64,000 nt of DNA from Puccinellia tenuiflora. Its lineage: Eukaryota; Streptophyta; Magnoliopsida; Poales; Poaceae. The stretch lies in the NCBI GenBank assembly GCA_012064385.1, contig QRDG01000024.1, positions 235,600 through 299,599 of the forward strand, in the 5' to 3' direction. A program made the position numbers and the translations under genes. This document shows, piece by piece, positions 43,334 to 54,579 of the stretch (positions are counted from its first letter, which is position 1; every line of letters begins with the position of its first letter). The notes beneath the pieces were generated by a model. The model searched no databases and was not told where the DNA came from. It saw nothing but the letters and a program-made list of their open reading frames with translations.

Positions 43334-45165
43334 TGTTGGGAATATGCCCTAGAGGCAATAATAAAATGGTTTATTAGCATATTTATGTTTATGATAATAG
43401 TTTATTATCCATGCTATAATTGTATTAATTGGAAACGTAATACATGTGTGGAATATAAACAACCAGGTGTCCCTAGTAAGCCTCTACTAGACTAGTTCGT
43501 TAGTTAAGAGATGGTTAGAGTTTCCTAACCATGAACTTGTTATAGTCACTTGATAACGGAGTCATATCATTATGAGTAATGATGTGATGGACAAGAATCA
43601 ATAATAAAAGAGTTGCAATTGATCGTGTCATACAGTTTCATTGTCAACACTTTTAATATATGCCAAGTATAGTTTTTTTAGACCATGAGATTATGTCACT
43701 CCCGTTTACCGGATAAATACTTTGTGGACATCAAACATCACTTCGTAACTGGGTGATTATAAAGGTGGCTTTCAGGTATCTCCGATGGTATTTGTTGGGT
43801 GACATGAATCAAGAGTGGGATTTGTCCTTCCTTGTGACGGAAAAGATATCTCTGGGCCATCTCGGTAATATAGCATCAGAAAGGGTGCAACCAAGTGATT
43901 AAGTGGTAATCACAGAGATCCTATATTATGGACGAGTAAACAGAACTTGCTAGGTAACGAGATGAAACTAGATATGGAGATATCGACGATCGAATCTCAG
44001 GCAAGTTAAATATCGGTGAGACAAAGGGAATCGTATATGAGATTAAGAATATCAGGCATCGTGGTTCAATCGATAAGGAACTTCGTTGAATATGTAGAGT
44101 CAATATGGGCATCCCGGTCCCGCTATTGATTATTGATCTGATCATGTCTGCATGTTCTCGAACCCGTAGGGTCACACACTTAACGCTCCGATGTAGCTAG
44201 GGTTAGCGATGAGATAATTGATGGTATGAACAAATGGTGATTCGGAGTCTCGGATGAGATCCTAGACATCACGAGGAGATCCGGAAGAGTCCGGAGAATA
44301 AGATTCATATATGGAAAGTGGTTTCCGGAGGTGTCAGAAAAGTTCCGGAATATTCCGGCAGGGTACCGGAATTTTCTAGAAGGTTCTAGAAGGGTCTAGA
44401 AGTGGGGCCCACCTATCTTGTGGGACCACATGGACCTAAGGGTGGTGCAGCAGCCTTAATGGGCTGGCCGCACCAGCCCTAGGCCCAACCGGCCACCACA
44501 AGGTAGAGGGGGGCCGAACCATAAAAGGGGGTGCCTTGGGGGGCAAGTCTCCCCTTGGCCGCCGACCCTAGAAGGGGGTGCCTTGGGGGGCAAGCTACCC
44601 TTTGGCAGCCAGCCCTAAAAGGGTTTTGGGGCGCACCCCCCCTTGCCCCCTCCACCTATAAAAAGGGGAGGGGTGCGTCACACCAAGGGCTGCCGATTGC
44701 AAACCCTAGCCGCACCCCACCCTAACCCTAGCCGCCGGCCACCTCCCTCCTCCTCTCTCCCTCTTGCACGGCTTGGCGAAGCCCTGTCCGTGGGAGATCT
44801 CCACCATCAACACCACCACAACCGTCGTGGTGCTGAGATCTATCTAGCCACTCCCTCCTTGCTTGCGGGATCAAGAAGGCGGAGTCTACATCGAGCCGTA
44901 CGTGTGGATACCGCGGAGGTGCTGCTCTTGCGGCGCTTCATCGGATTGGATCTCGGATCGGATAATACATCTCCTCGCGACTAGATGAGTCTAGTTGCGG
45001 GGATCGACTAGCCAACCCCTGCACCGACAAAACGTGTTTGTTCGATCTTCAAGGGTAAGAGATTGGATCTCCACTTCGCTACCTTTGTCTAATAGATCTA
45101 GATCATGGGGTTTCTTCCGCTTGTTTCGTAGGAAAATTTTTGTTTTCTATGCAACGAACCCTTCA
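43334..45165 (+). mobile_element. Solo LTR of BARE-1/WIS/Angela type (Copia)
   Basis: 1832 bp, starting TGTTGGGAATATGCCCTAGA, the hallmark start of these Triticeae LTRs, and ending CCCTTCA. The 5-bp flanks are CGCTG (43329-43333) and CGTTG (45166-45170), one transition apart. A TATA box TATAAAAA lies at 44657-44664, as in BARE-1. No internal region, so it is the product of LTR-LTR recombination. It splits a decayed minus-strand gene. Confidence 0.9.
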
Positions 45166-45170
45166 CGTTG

Positions 45171-45586
45171 CTCCTGCTGAGCGACGACGAGCCCGACGAC
45201 GCGATCCACGACATGCGGTGTCGTATATTCGTGCTCCACGAGGACGGTGTAGTGGTTGTGACTGTTCAACCACCTCCTATAGTGAGCATTCCACCGGTCG
45301 GGTTGATAAGGGTCAGCAAAGTGCTCGATGGCATGCTCACGCTCCTTCTCGAGAAGCGCAGGCTCCAGGCGCTCCAATCAGGGTCCTCTCAGATTCGCTC
45401 GAAGCTAGAGANCGTTGCTCATCGTTTGGCGTCGATGGGAACCGACGAGACGGCGTGCCTGCTCACATTGATAACCCCACCCACCGGGCAGCGGTGGCCC
45501 TACAGTGTTCTTAGCGAGCATTGTTGAGTTTTGAGGCTTTTATACTGGCTGCCACCGCTACCGCCAGCTTCATCGTTGTTAGACAT
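45171..45586 (-). pseudogene. Decayed N-terminal gene fragment, unrecognised
   Basis: A possible start at ATG 45586 (MSNNDEAGGSGGSQYKSLK) soon meets stops. Another frame (45377-45171) reads LEKEREHAIEHFADPYQ and NAHYRRWLNSHNHY. Before the solo LTR inserted, this joined the fragment ending at 43333, so both probably belong to one dead gene. The ambiguous base at 45413 prevents an exact frame assignment there. No function assigned. Confidence 0.4.
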
Positions 45587-46143
45587 GGTGACGAGGGTGA
45601 GGCGACTGCAAGAGAAGGTGAGACAGAGGGGAGAACTACGAGAGAAGGTGAGACAAGGAGAGAACTGCCAGATGAGCCAGCCGTGTGAGGAGGTGGGTTG
45701 CACTCATTGACGCCTGCCAGCGGTTCTCCAGTCGGCCAGTGTAAAAAAAAACAAGTTGCTGGGAACATCGCTCACATCTAATTAAGCTGAGCTGACCGGC
45801 GTACCATTAGCCCTATTGGGAGCTGACCGGCATCGCAATGAGGCTGCTGGAGCCCGGGTTCTATAAAACGTACTCCAAACATGTTCATGTATTATCTATC
45901 GGTCAACAAATTTTATGCATGAGATTGCAATCTGTGAATGAGCGCACGTAGACAGAAATTGAACTGACAGCAAGGCATGAGAATAACATTACTATCAGTT
46001 CAAAATTCATAAACCTCAAAAGTTCAACCATTAGCAGCAGCAGCTCAGAGTTGCAATTGCAATGCATAAACCGGTACTTTAACAATCTGCCACAAAACTT
46101 GGAAGAAAAAAAGTTGGTACTACGGGATAAGATCAGAGGCAGC
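45587..46143. other. Intergenic region and RPL3 3' UTR
   Basis: The right part, from about 45960, should hold the RPL3 3' UTR (minus strand). The left part has a duplicated GAGAGAAGGTGAGACA word (around 45611 and 45640). No gene. Confidence 0.5.
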
Positions 46144-48301
46144 CTAAGCCTTGAGCTTGCCATAGAACCTCTGCTTCTCGTCGGTGGTCTGGAAGCGACC
46201 ATGCCCAAACTTGGATGAGGTGTCGATGAACTTGAGCTTGATATCCTCTAGGGCCAAGCGCGAAGTCTGCTTCAGGAGGGACTGGCGGAGAGTCACCACC
46301 CTCTTCTTGGGGCCAACACAGCAGCCCTTGATCATGAGGTAGTCGCCCTTCACCACACCGTAGTGAGGGAAGCCTCCCATTGGGGTGATGTCCTTCTCCG
46401 TCCTGTAAGAACAAGCAGTGTAACAGGATCATTACCACATTAAAGTTCTTATTATTTTGTAACTCGTGAATGCATGTTATTACAAAGACTGAACAAAACC
46501 ATGAACTGTATATCAAAATGCATTATTAATATTTTGCCATATGCAAGAGCTGAGAACAATAACACACCTGTCAAACTCTGTCGAGGCATCATGAGTTTCC
46601 TGTCCAACCTTGCCAATCTTGTATACTTTCTTGTTCATCTCTGTGCGGTGGTGGTATCCATTCTGACCAGCACGAGCCACAGTGTAGGACACCCTAGCAG
46701 GATGCCAGGCACCAATACAGGCAACCTTGCGGAGACCCCTGTGGGTCTTGCGGGGAAGGCGGGTGACACCCCAACGTGTCACCACACCCTCGTAACCCTT
46801 ACCCTTCGTGACACCAATGATGTCAATCATCTCATCCTTCTGGAAGACGGCTTCAACTGGCACTTCCTTCTCAAAGAACTTGTAGCCATAGTCAACCTTG
46901 TCTGCAATAGTTCCACCATTAACCTGGATCTCCATGAGGTGAGCCTTCTTCTGCTTCAAACCCTTCATCTTCCTAATCTGATATTGAGAAATGGAAACAA
47001 AATGGTGAGTGACACATTTAACCTTCATTCAGAATACTTCTAACTACAATGGATATGGGCATGGCAATCAAACCTGAGTATGGGCAATAACACGGATGGT
47101 AGTGGCATACTTCTTCATTTTCTCAAGTTGCAACTGGATCTCTTTCTTGCCTGCATCACTGTCATACTTGAGGGCATACTTGGTGAAAGCCTTCTTCTTG
47201 CTCTTGCACCAGTTCTTGTAGAACCTTCTCCTCACATCTTCGCTAAGGTGCTGAGCCCAGACGGAGTTGAGAGTGCGAAGGCCACGAGGGGTCTTCACAT
47301 ATGCCACAAGGCCGACAATGACAATAGGAGGGGTCTCAATGATGGTAACAGCCTCACAGGTTTCCTTCTTGTGGAGCTCTGCACAATGTCAAGAAGGATT
47401 ACTTTACAACAAACTAATCATTCAAGTCATCAATGCAGAGTATGATATACAGATACAGGACTTTAATAGTCTTAGATTTCTTAATTTTCAGAAGAGAAAA
47501 CAATCTGTAACATGAGGAAGTGTATTCACAAAGTATAAATTTGCTAGCAGAACTACAGGGACTGTGTAGTGAGATAGCATGTATAATCTAATAGCAAGCA
47601 TGTGACTTTGGTTCCTGCTGACCATACTATGTTTTATTTACAAAAAACAGTAAGAACAATTGTTTCCATGGGATGCATAATACATGTTCTAGTAGATGGA
47701 CATACTTGATCCAGGCTTCTCGACCTCACGCACAATGTGGGTCATTCCAGCCTTGTAACCGAGGAAGGCAGTGAGGTGGGGAGCCTTCTGGTGGTCATCC
47801 CTAGGGAAGGCCTTCACTGCATAGACAGAAATAAACTAGTGAGACAGAATCACAAAACACCCAATCAAGTACAACTGCTCACTGAACTGTAACACAATGG
47901 AATTAAATTTTCTATTATCATTGTATTACATGGACAGTAAAATACAAATGTGCAAGGAAAGACTGAAAATATAGTTAATCCTGGAGAACTCACATTGAAA
48001 TTCTAAAAAGGACTACAGCAATATGGCTAATATTTACAAGACCCGAGATTACATGATGACAAAAATTATATAGACGGCATGACAGATAAGAACCAAATCA
48101 ATCAAGCCTTGCAAACATAATGCGATAGACAGTGTGTGGAAACCACACATCACATCAGTACGCCAAGAGGCGATGAGCGATAACACCTAATGCACAATTG
48201 CTACTCGCGTACGTACCCTTTCCACGGTGGCGGGAGCAGCGCTTCCTGGGGAGGAAACCGAGGGAACCGTGCCTCGGGTGCTCGAACTTACGGTGCGACA
48301 T
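46144..48301 (-). CDS. RPL3: 60S ribosomal protein L3 (uL3)
   Basis: Five coding exons (minus strand): 48301-48217, 47816-47706, 47378-47074, 46977-46568 and 46402-46144. All are GT-AG and in phase; total 1170 nt, 389 residues, the usual plant L3 length. It starts MSHRKFEHPRHGSLGFLPRK and contains FLGYKAGMTHIVREVEKPGS, YVKTPRGLRTLNSVWAQHL, GVTRLPRKTHRGLRKVACIG and GAWHPARVSYTVARAGQNGY, ending QRFYGKLKA. L3 sits near the peptidyl transferase centre of the large subunit and starts its assembly. The histidine in GAWHPARVSYTV, at the tip of the loop reaching the centre, is present. A leader intron is likely: CAG|GTAAGC at 48575/48574 to an acceptor near 48322, with the ATG just after. No damage seen; I judge it functional. 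Confidence 0.96.
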
Positions 48302-48641
48302 CGCCGCTCCTCCTTCCTTACCTGCGATTGCCACAACAACCAAAACCATTAGATCTGCAACCATAATGACGAAAGCCACGAGACGGCAGCCGCAAAATGT
48401 AAACGTTCAACACTAGAACGGCATGGGAATTCGATCTCGGAGTGGTTTCCGCTGAGAAACTACACGAGTAGTAATGGATTCCGTAGCTGCGGCTTTGAGG
48501 AGAAACATATATCTAGACGAAATTTCGACGTGCGATCGCGGGGGAGGTAGGGAGGAGAGCGCGTGCTCGCTTACCTGAGGGGAGAGCCGGCGGCGGGGCG
48601 GCGGGCGGCGGCGCAAGCTGGGTGCGGAAGGCGAAGCGGGT

Positions 48642-48774
48642 AAACCCTAGTGGCGCTATTTATAGATCCCTGCGGAATGCGAGGGTTAGGCTTGATACGA
48701 CGGGGATGCCAGGCCTAGTGGGCTGGCTGGGTGCGCGGAGGCCTGGTCGGGCCTCTACCAGTTTGTAATGGGCT
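48642..48774 (-). promoter_or_regulatory. RPL3 core promoter: telo-box, TATA box, two site II motifs
   Basis: Telo-box AAACCCTA at 48642-48649, TATA box TATAAATA (minus strand) at 48657-48664, and site II words TGGGCT at 48719-48724 and 48769-48774. Telo-box plus site II is the known signature of plant ribosomal-protein promoters tied to dividing cells (TCP factors). The large MULE starts at 48808, so native upstream sequence is only about 145 bp beyond the TATA box. Confidence 0.65.
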
Positions 48775-48807
48775 CGATATTTACTTCTCTCCTATTTCCA
48801 CCCGGAT

Positions 48808-48948
48808 TAAGTATATATTTCACCCCCAAATGTCACACATTAGACACAATTCACTCCAAACTTAAAATTGGGAGTTTTGAAACCCTCAAATCCACAAAAT
48901 CGGATAAATCACCCCCTAAGCTGGTTTTGGACAATCTGGGTGGTTTTT
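48808..48948 (+). repeat. Left terminal inverted repeat of the large MULE
   Basis: Shares long words with the reverse complement of 58010-58148, for example GTCACACATTAGACACAATT, AAACTTAAAATTGGGAGTTT and GGTTTTGGACAATCT. A few substitutions and small indels separate the two. Confidence 0.92.
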
Positions 48949-49213
48949 TGCTGCTGACGTGGCGATGACGTGGCGAAGCTGCCGTTATGTGCTTAACAAA
49001 GCCGTTAGCCCTTGCGCCTTGGCCCACCTGTCATTGTCTTTGCACTTGGGCCCACCTGTCATAGCGGTGGGAGTTATCTTCTTCCCCATCGCGCGTCGCT
49101 CTTCCTCTCTGCTCTTCCTAACGCTGACGAACCCTAGCTCTGCGCCACTGTCGCCGCAGCCCTCCGCGCACCGCCCCGACGTAGATCTGTTGCGCCTTCG
49201 TGGAATCGTCACC

Positions 49214-49874
49214 ATGTCCGCGGCCAGCTCGAGCTGCAGTGCGCTCCGCCGCCGGGGGTACCTACGTCCCTCTGATTCCCTGCCCTGATTGCGGCAGGAC
49301 GGTGCATCGAGGAGTGTCGGGGACGCCTGAGCACCCTGGCTGGGTCTACTACAAGTGTCACCGCCACGGGGTAGGTCTTCGACTTAACCCTTTTCTGAAA
49401 TTTCCATGCTTTGCTCTTTCTGAATCCACGGCTCTGAAGCAAATCCTCTCAGTTTGCATGCTTTGCTCCACCTTCTGAATCCAATACTGTGAATGAAATA
49501 TAGGTTGAAATTTTTAGTAGACACATTTGTTGACAGCTAATTTTGTTTCTTTTGTTGTTTCAAATGGACAGCATGGTTGTGATTTCTGGCATTGGGAACT
49601 TGAGTATGTTGTGTATTTGGTTGAGCACGAGCACTTGCAAGGTGAAGATGCTGCTGTGGGCGCAATGGCTTGGGCTGAAGAAAGGAGGGAGAACCTGGAG
49701 CTGGTACAGGCTGAGAAGAAAGCAACAGGGGATGCAGGAGATGGAGCAAGGCATGTGATGCTGGTGAAGAACATCACTGCAGTGGCAGATGCAGTGAAGG
49801 AAGTTGTGATGCTTGTGAAGATTGCAATTGGGCTCATGTGTGTGATGTTTGCCATTGGAATGTTGAAGAACTGA
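49214..49874 (+). pseudogene. GRF-type zinc-finger protein with C-terminal membrane segment (MULE cargo)
   Basis: Two exons: from ATG 49214 (MSAASSSCSALRRRG) to GGG at 49370, then 49572-49874, with a GT-AG intron. The conserved part of exon 1 (PLIPCPDCGRTVHRGVSG; GWVYYKCHRHG) is one phase away from the ATG, so a single-base indel lies at about 49240-49258. Exon 2 continues HGCDFWHWELEYVVYLVEHE, completing a GRF-type finger (C-x2-C, C, C). Then follow an acidic coiled segment and a hydrophobic end (VKIAIGLMCVMFAIGML) that should span a membrane. GRF fingers bind single-stranded nucleic acid in other proteins; the role here is unknown. Such GRF-plus-membrane proteins are common in grass repeat DNA. 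It lies just inside the left TIR. Confidence 0.72.
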
Positions 49875-50304
49875 TGTAGTTGAAGTGCAGAAAACAAGTT
49901 GATCTAGTTGAGTAGTTGGTACCTAGACTTGTAGTTGATCTATTTTGTGAGCAAATTAGCTATGTAATCATGAGTGCAATGGTTGGCAGTGTAATGGGTG
50001 CAGTGTAGTGGCAGTGTAGTTGATCTATTCTGTGAACAAGTTATGAATGTAACTGTCAGTGCAAGTTATTGCAGCTACCTATCTATGTAATGAACAAGTT
50101 TATCTAGTTGTTGGCATGTGAACAAGTGCACTCTAAATTTATTATGGCATTTCAGAAGATGTATCTGACAGTTGCTCAAGAGAAAACATATGAAATTCCA
50201 GATCAATTTAGTGTTCGATAGATAGCTCAATGTTTACTAGATAGCTCAATGGTTATCCAGAATAGCTATTACAAAAATATTACAAAAGCACATCTCCATA
50301 GTGA
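49875..50304. other. MULE non-coding, between the GRF gene and the transposase
   Basis: Convergent 3' ends meet here. Words such as GTAGTTGATCTATTYTGTGA recur (49931 and 50018). No coding region. Confidence 0.6.
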
Positions 50305-53039
50305 CTACTTCTTTGTTGTGGATTGTTGAACTGCTTTTGCAGCCTTGTAAGCAGCAAGACTGAAGCTGGTGTGTTGTGGAGCAACAAATGCAATCCTAGG
50401 AGTTTCGGGCTTGTATTTCGTGAAGCTTTTCTGATGTGAACTAGTTGTAGTTGCTCTTGGTGTAACAAATGGTTGACACAGGTTCACAATTTTCCTGTTA
50501 TCCAGCTGGCTTGACACATGTTGGGAGCTGGGCTGGGAGCTGGGCTGGGAGCTGGGCTGGGAGCTTGGCTGGGAGCTTGGCTTGGTGGTTGGTTGTGAGC
50601 TTCTCCCAGGTATCTTCAGCCCTGTAGGCTTTGTTCTTAATGCCTTGGTTGCTGCATCTTCGTAGACAGCAATATTCTTTCCTTTCCTGTCTTTTGCAGC
50701 AGAAGCAGCTGCTGCTGCATCAGCATTAGCCTGTGACAGCTGCAAGTGTAGGTTGGAAATTAGGGCAAGTGTAGGTTGCAAAATATTGCAAGTATAGGTT
50801 GCAAAATAGTGTAGGTGTAGAAAATTAGAACAACTACATGAAATTCAGTACCTTTGCTCTCTTCCCAGCTTCTTCATTCTGAGCTTCCTTCTTTTGCTTC
50901 TTCCTTTTCCTGGTCCTATCTCTGACTATATGTGCATTGCCATGGTGCTTAGCAACAGGATTGTTTGTGCAACTGGTCATGTTGTGTCCCTTTCTCTGAC
51001 AGTTGTTGCAAGTAATTTTAATGCCAGCCAGCCCTGCTCAACTTTGTGCCCTTGGGTCCTTCATCTGGTCCTCTTCTCCTTTTAGTCTTGGGCCTTCCAG
51101 GGAGTTTAATGAAACCAGGTGGTTTAGGTTTAGGTTGATCAGTTGTTGGCCAGCTCTCTTCACCTTCCATTGGCTCCAAGCAATGATCATAAATTCTATT
51201 GTACACCTTAATAGAATAGCATTCAGCAATGAAGTCATCTAACTTCCTTGAAGAAGCATAAATTGCACTGACTGCATGACAACAGGGAAGGCCAGAGAGT
51301 TGGAAGTATCTGCAGGTACATGTTCTTCTTTCCAGGTTTACAGTGAACCTGTATTTCTGGTACTCCTGCACCTCAAACCCTTCTTTGCCATTCCAAAGCA
51401 CTTCACAGTTGGTAGATCTTGAGATGTTCTGCTTTAGTTTTCTGAATATGTTTGGATAGATAGTCCCTTGCCATTTTGCTGCCTTCCCTCTGTTTTGTTG
51501 AACCCTGACTAGCATCTTGCACCTTATCCATTCAAGCATAGACACAACAGGTAAATATCTTGATTCTATGATGTAGTTATTAAAGCACTCACACATGTTA
51601 TTGTCAACAAAGTCACAATTAGCTCCAATTTCCATGAATGCCCTGCTCCAGTGTTGTGGATCAGTGTTCATCATGTCTTTAGCTCCATCAACAGTGAACT
51701 GAGCAAGCTTTGCTCTGTTGTAGTTGAAAAGCACCCTGTTTGGTGATTTGGCACATCTCCAGAATAATTTCTGTAGATCATGGTTAGGGTGCTTTTTCTT
51801 CCAATTTGAGTAAATGTGTCTAGCACACATTCTATGCTCAGCCCTGGGCATTATGTCCTCAATTGCTGACAGCAAACCTTTCTGTTGATCAGAGATGAAC
51901 ACCCAACCTGCTCCTTGATCTGCAATCTTTAGGTCTTTGTTGAGCAAAGCAAGAAACCAGAACCATGAATCATAGTTTTCTTTCTCAACTACTGCCCATG
52001 CAACAGGGTACATTTGATTGTTTGCATCCCTTCCTAGAGCACATAGCATCTGTCCAAAGCAAGCTCCTTTGAAAAAACAACCATCCACACCAATTACTTT
52101 CCTACATCCTGCAAGAAATCCTTTCTTAAGTGCTGAGAAGCACATGTAGAACCTTTGGAATACATAGGTGTCATCTGGTTGATGAGGATCCATTTGACAG
52201 CAACAGTACTACCTGGATTTGAATGCAACAATGCCAGCTGGTAATCAAACACTTTAGAATACTCTCCCTGTGTTGAATCCATCATTTTTCTAAACACAAG
52301 CTGCTTGGCTCTTTTGCATTGAGCAATGGTAACATCTACCCCAACCTCTTGTAGCACTGTCTTCTGTAAATGCTCAAGCTTCCAAGTTGGATTTGCTTTT
52401 ATCAGTCTGCCAAACCTCTTAGCAAGAAAAGTAGAAGTTACAAGCCTATTGTCTCTCCTTGGAATACAATTGTGCTGATTATTCAAAGTGGACACTTGTA
52501 GCCACTTGTTCTTACTGGTCCTTGATGCATAGATCATCCAAGGGCAACTAGGCCATGTACAGTGTGCTCTTACTTTATCATACTCATCCTTTGTGAAAGC
52601 CAAATGGTGCTTTTCTTTGATACCATATTTGATAAGAGCCTTCTTCATCTGTTCCCTGCTTCTAAATACCAAGCCTAGCTGAAATTTCTGTCCTTCTTCT
52701 TTGCTATTGTATCTAGGCCAAATGCTCTTCTTCCTTATAGTTATCTTCCCCCCTTCTCCATCACTCTCTTCTGTATTTGAGTACTGATCATCACTGTCGA
52801 AATACTCAGTATCTGAATCAGAGTATGACAGTCCTTCATCTCCATCTGCATGTGCTACAACTGTGTTGTCTTTGATGATATGTTGTGTACCTTTTCCCAA
52901 TTTCTTGTTCCTCTCATTTAATCTAATTTCTCTTGACAACTTTCTCATTTGCTCTGCCTCAGAATCCTCACCAGAACTATTTTCAGGAATGGTTCATAGT
53001 CAGTTCATCATCTGATTCCTGTACAGGTGGTGCATCTTC

Positions 53040-53280
53040 TTCCTTGCCTGCATCAACCACATGTGTTGGACTGCTTCTTCTTCCTTGTTTGCATCACATG
53101 TTGCTGCACTTGTTCTTCTCCTTTTGCATCAACCACATGTTGCTGCACTTGTTCTTCTTCCTTGTTTGCATCAACCACATGTTGGCTGACTTGTTCTTCT
53201 TCCTGTTTGCATCAACCACATGTTGCTGCACTTGTTCTTCTTCCTTGTTGCATCAACCGCATGTTTGCTGCACTTGTTCT
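53040..53280. repeat. 42-bp minisatellite in the transposase gene
   Basis: Five to six degraded copies of a unit containing TTGTTCTTCTTCCTTGTTTG followed by CATCAACCACATGTTGCTGCA. On the minus strand it encodes a repeat of the type QQHVVDANKEEEQV, 14 residues per unit. Small indels between copies shift the frame. Confidence 0.82.
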
Positions 53281-53433
53281 TCTTGCTTGCCCAAGGTTTG
53301 GTACTGACCAACCTTCCTGAACAAAGTTTCAACTTCTTCAGTGCTTACAGGGTGCACATCTATCAATGGAAATTGGTCCTCCCTCTATGGCATGAAAAGT
53401 TTCATGACAGGATTTCAAAGTAAGATCCTTCTC

Positions 53434-53481
53434 CTTCTTCTTCTTCTTCTTCTTCTTCTTCTTCTTCTTCTTCTTCTTCTT
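53434..53481. repeat. (TTC)n microsatellite, about 16 units
   Basis: Reads as poly-glutamate on the minus strand, inside the acidic part of the transposase gene. Confidence 0.9.
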
Positions 53482-54185
53482 GCTCTGCAGCATCCCACAG
53501 CACTTCTTCTCTATATCTTCTCATCTGCAGCAACTGACTGCACTTCTTCAACATAAATCTGTACAATTTGACCATAGGAATGTACTATGTATCTACTGAT
53601 GGCATCATCATCACCAACAAACATCAAGCCTTCAGTAAAAGATTTCCCAGGAACAAGCCAGTGAAGCTTCAGTGACAGATTGATGTCCACTCTACCCAAC
53701 TGAATATGGTAAACATCCTTAGCATGCTCCAGCAATTCATTATAGCACAGAGTATCCCTGCTGATATTAACTGAATACTCTTCCTGATCGCCCACATAAT
53801 CAAACACTGCAGCCATCCCTCACAAAGCAACCCATACAATGTAAATTGACAGGAAACCAGTCCAGTCGGTCTGGAGGAGAACCTAAACACGAAAAGGTTC
53901 AAACTTTTAGTATAAAAAGTATGATCTGTGTTGTTAAAAACCTTCTAAGTATCATGGTAATCCATGCCAACTCGCACAAACATTTTAATTCATCACAGAT
54001 TTCTGCCGTTAAGGTGGACAAGATCGACTTAAAACCCTGCACTTTAAACATCAGAACCATGGTCGGAGGAGGAACCAGAAGACACTAACCTTGATTGTCC
54101 ATGTCTACGTGGCGTAGGAGCAGGTCACACGGCGCGCAGGTTGATGGCAGGTCGGCGGCGAACAGAGCAGACGACGGCGACGTCG

Positions 54186-54257
54186 GCGGAGCAGACCACG
54201 GAGAGGTCGGCAGAGCAGACCACGGAGAGGTTGACGGAGCACACCACGGAGAGGTGG
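54186..54257. repeat. 24-bp tandem repeat, three copies, in the divergent promoter region
   Basis: GCGGAGCAGACCACGGAGAG and variants at 54186, 54210 and 54234. It lies in the GC-rich spacer between the divergently transcribed transposase (-) and GRF/coiled-coil (+) genes. Confidence 0.85.
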
Positions 54258-54579
54258 GCGGAGAGCCCACGATCTTTTCACGCCGACGGCGCGAAAGACC
54301 ACCCGGCGGCGACGTCCATGCCGTGGTGTGCGCGGACGGACGGTGGCACGGGAGTCAGGACAAGAAAGCGAGGGAGGCAGGGAAGGCAGGAAAAGAAAGC
54401 GATCGCTTTGAAGCTGCAGGTGGAAGGACTGAATTGCAAATTCGGAAAAGTACGGGGAAGTTTCTGTACAACTTGCGCTGTCTGAAAGCCCGACAAGGTC
54501 AAGCTCCTCTCCGCCGCGCCGCTGGTTGCCGCTCGACGCCATGACTGAAAATTGGCACCCTCTTCGCCGCGCCGACACG

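Larger units (their letters stand above)
50305..53816 (-). pseudogene. MuDR-type MULE transposase with PB1-like, MULE, SWIM and CCHC domains; frameshifted
   Basis: The reading starts at ATG 53816 with a PB1-like region (LHWLVPGKSFTEGLMFVGDD) that stops at 53511. It then passes a degenerate acidic repeat zone and resumes at 52948 with the DNA-binding MuDR N-terminal region (GLVFRSREQMKKALIKYGI; CPWMIYASR). A one-base loss near 52195 (…STVAVK / MDPHQPDD) shifts to the frame with the MULE core (VIGVDGCFFKGACFGQMLCA; FISDQQKGLLSAI) and a SWIM finger (CTCRYFQLSGLPCCHAV), ending at 51018. A 4-bp TGGC duplication there breaks the link to the CCHC knuckle CNNCQRKGHNMTSC. An intron (50851-50740) follows, then a C-terminal exon with PSSQ tandem repeats and a stop at 50305. 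Intact relatives cut and paste the element through its TIRs. At least three frame breaks make this copy dead. Confidence 0.88.

Noticed and set aside
45140..45527. Plus-strand frames of 119-124 codons
   Set aside because: They cross the ambiguous base at 45413 and the solo LTR end; the minus strand carries the more gene-like remnant.
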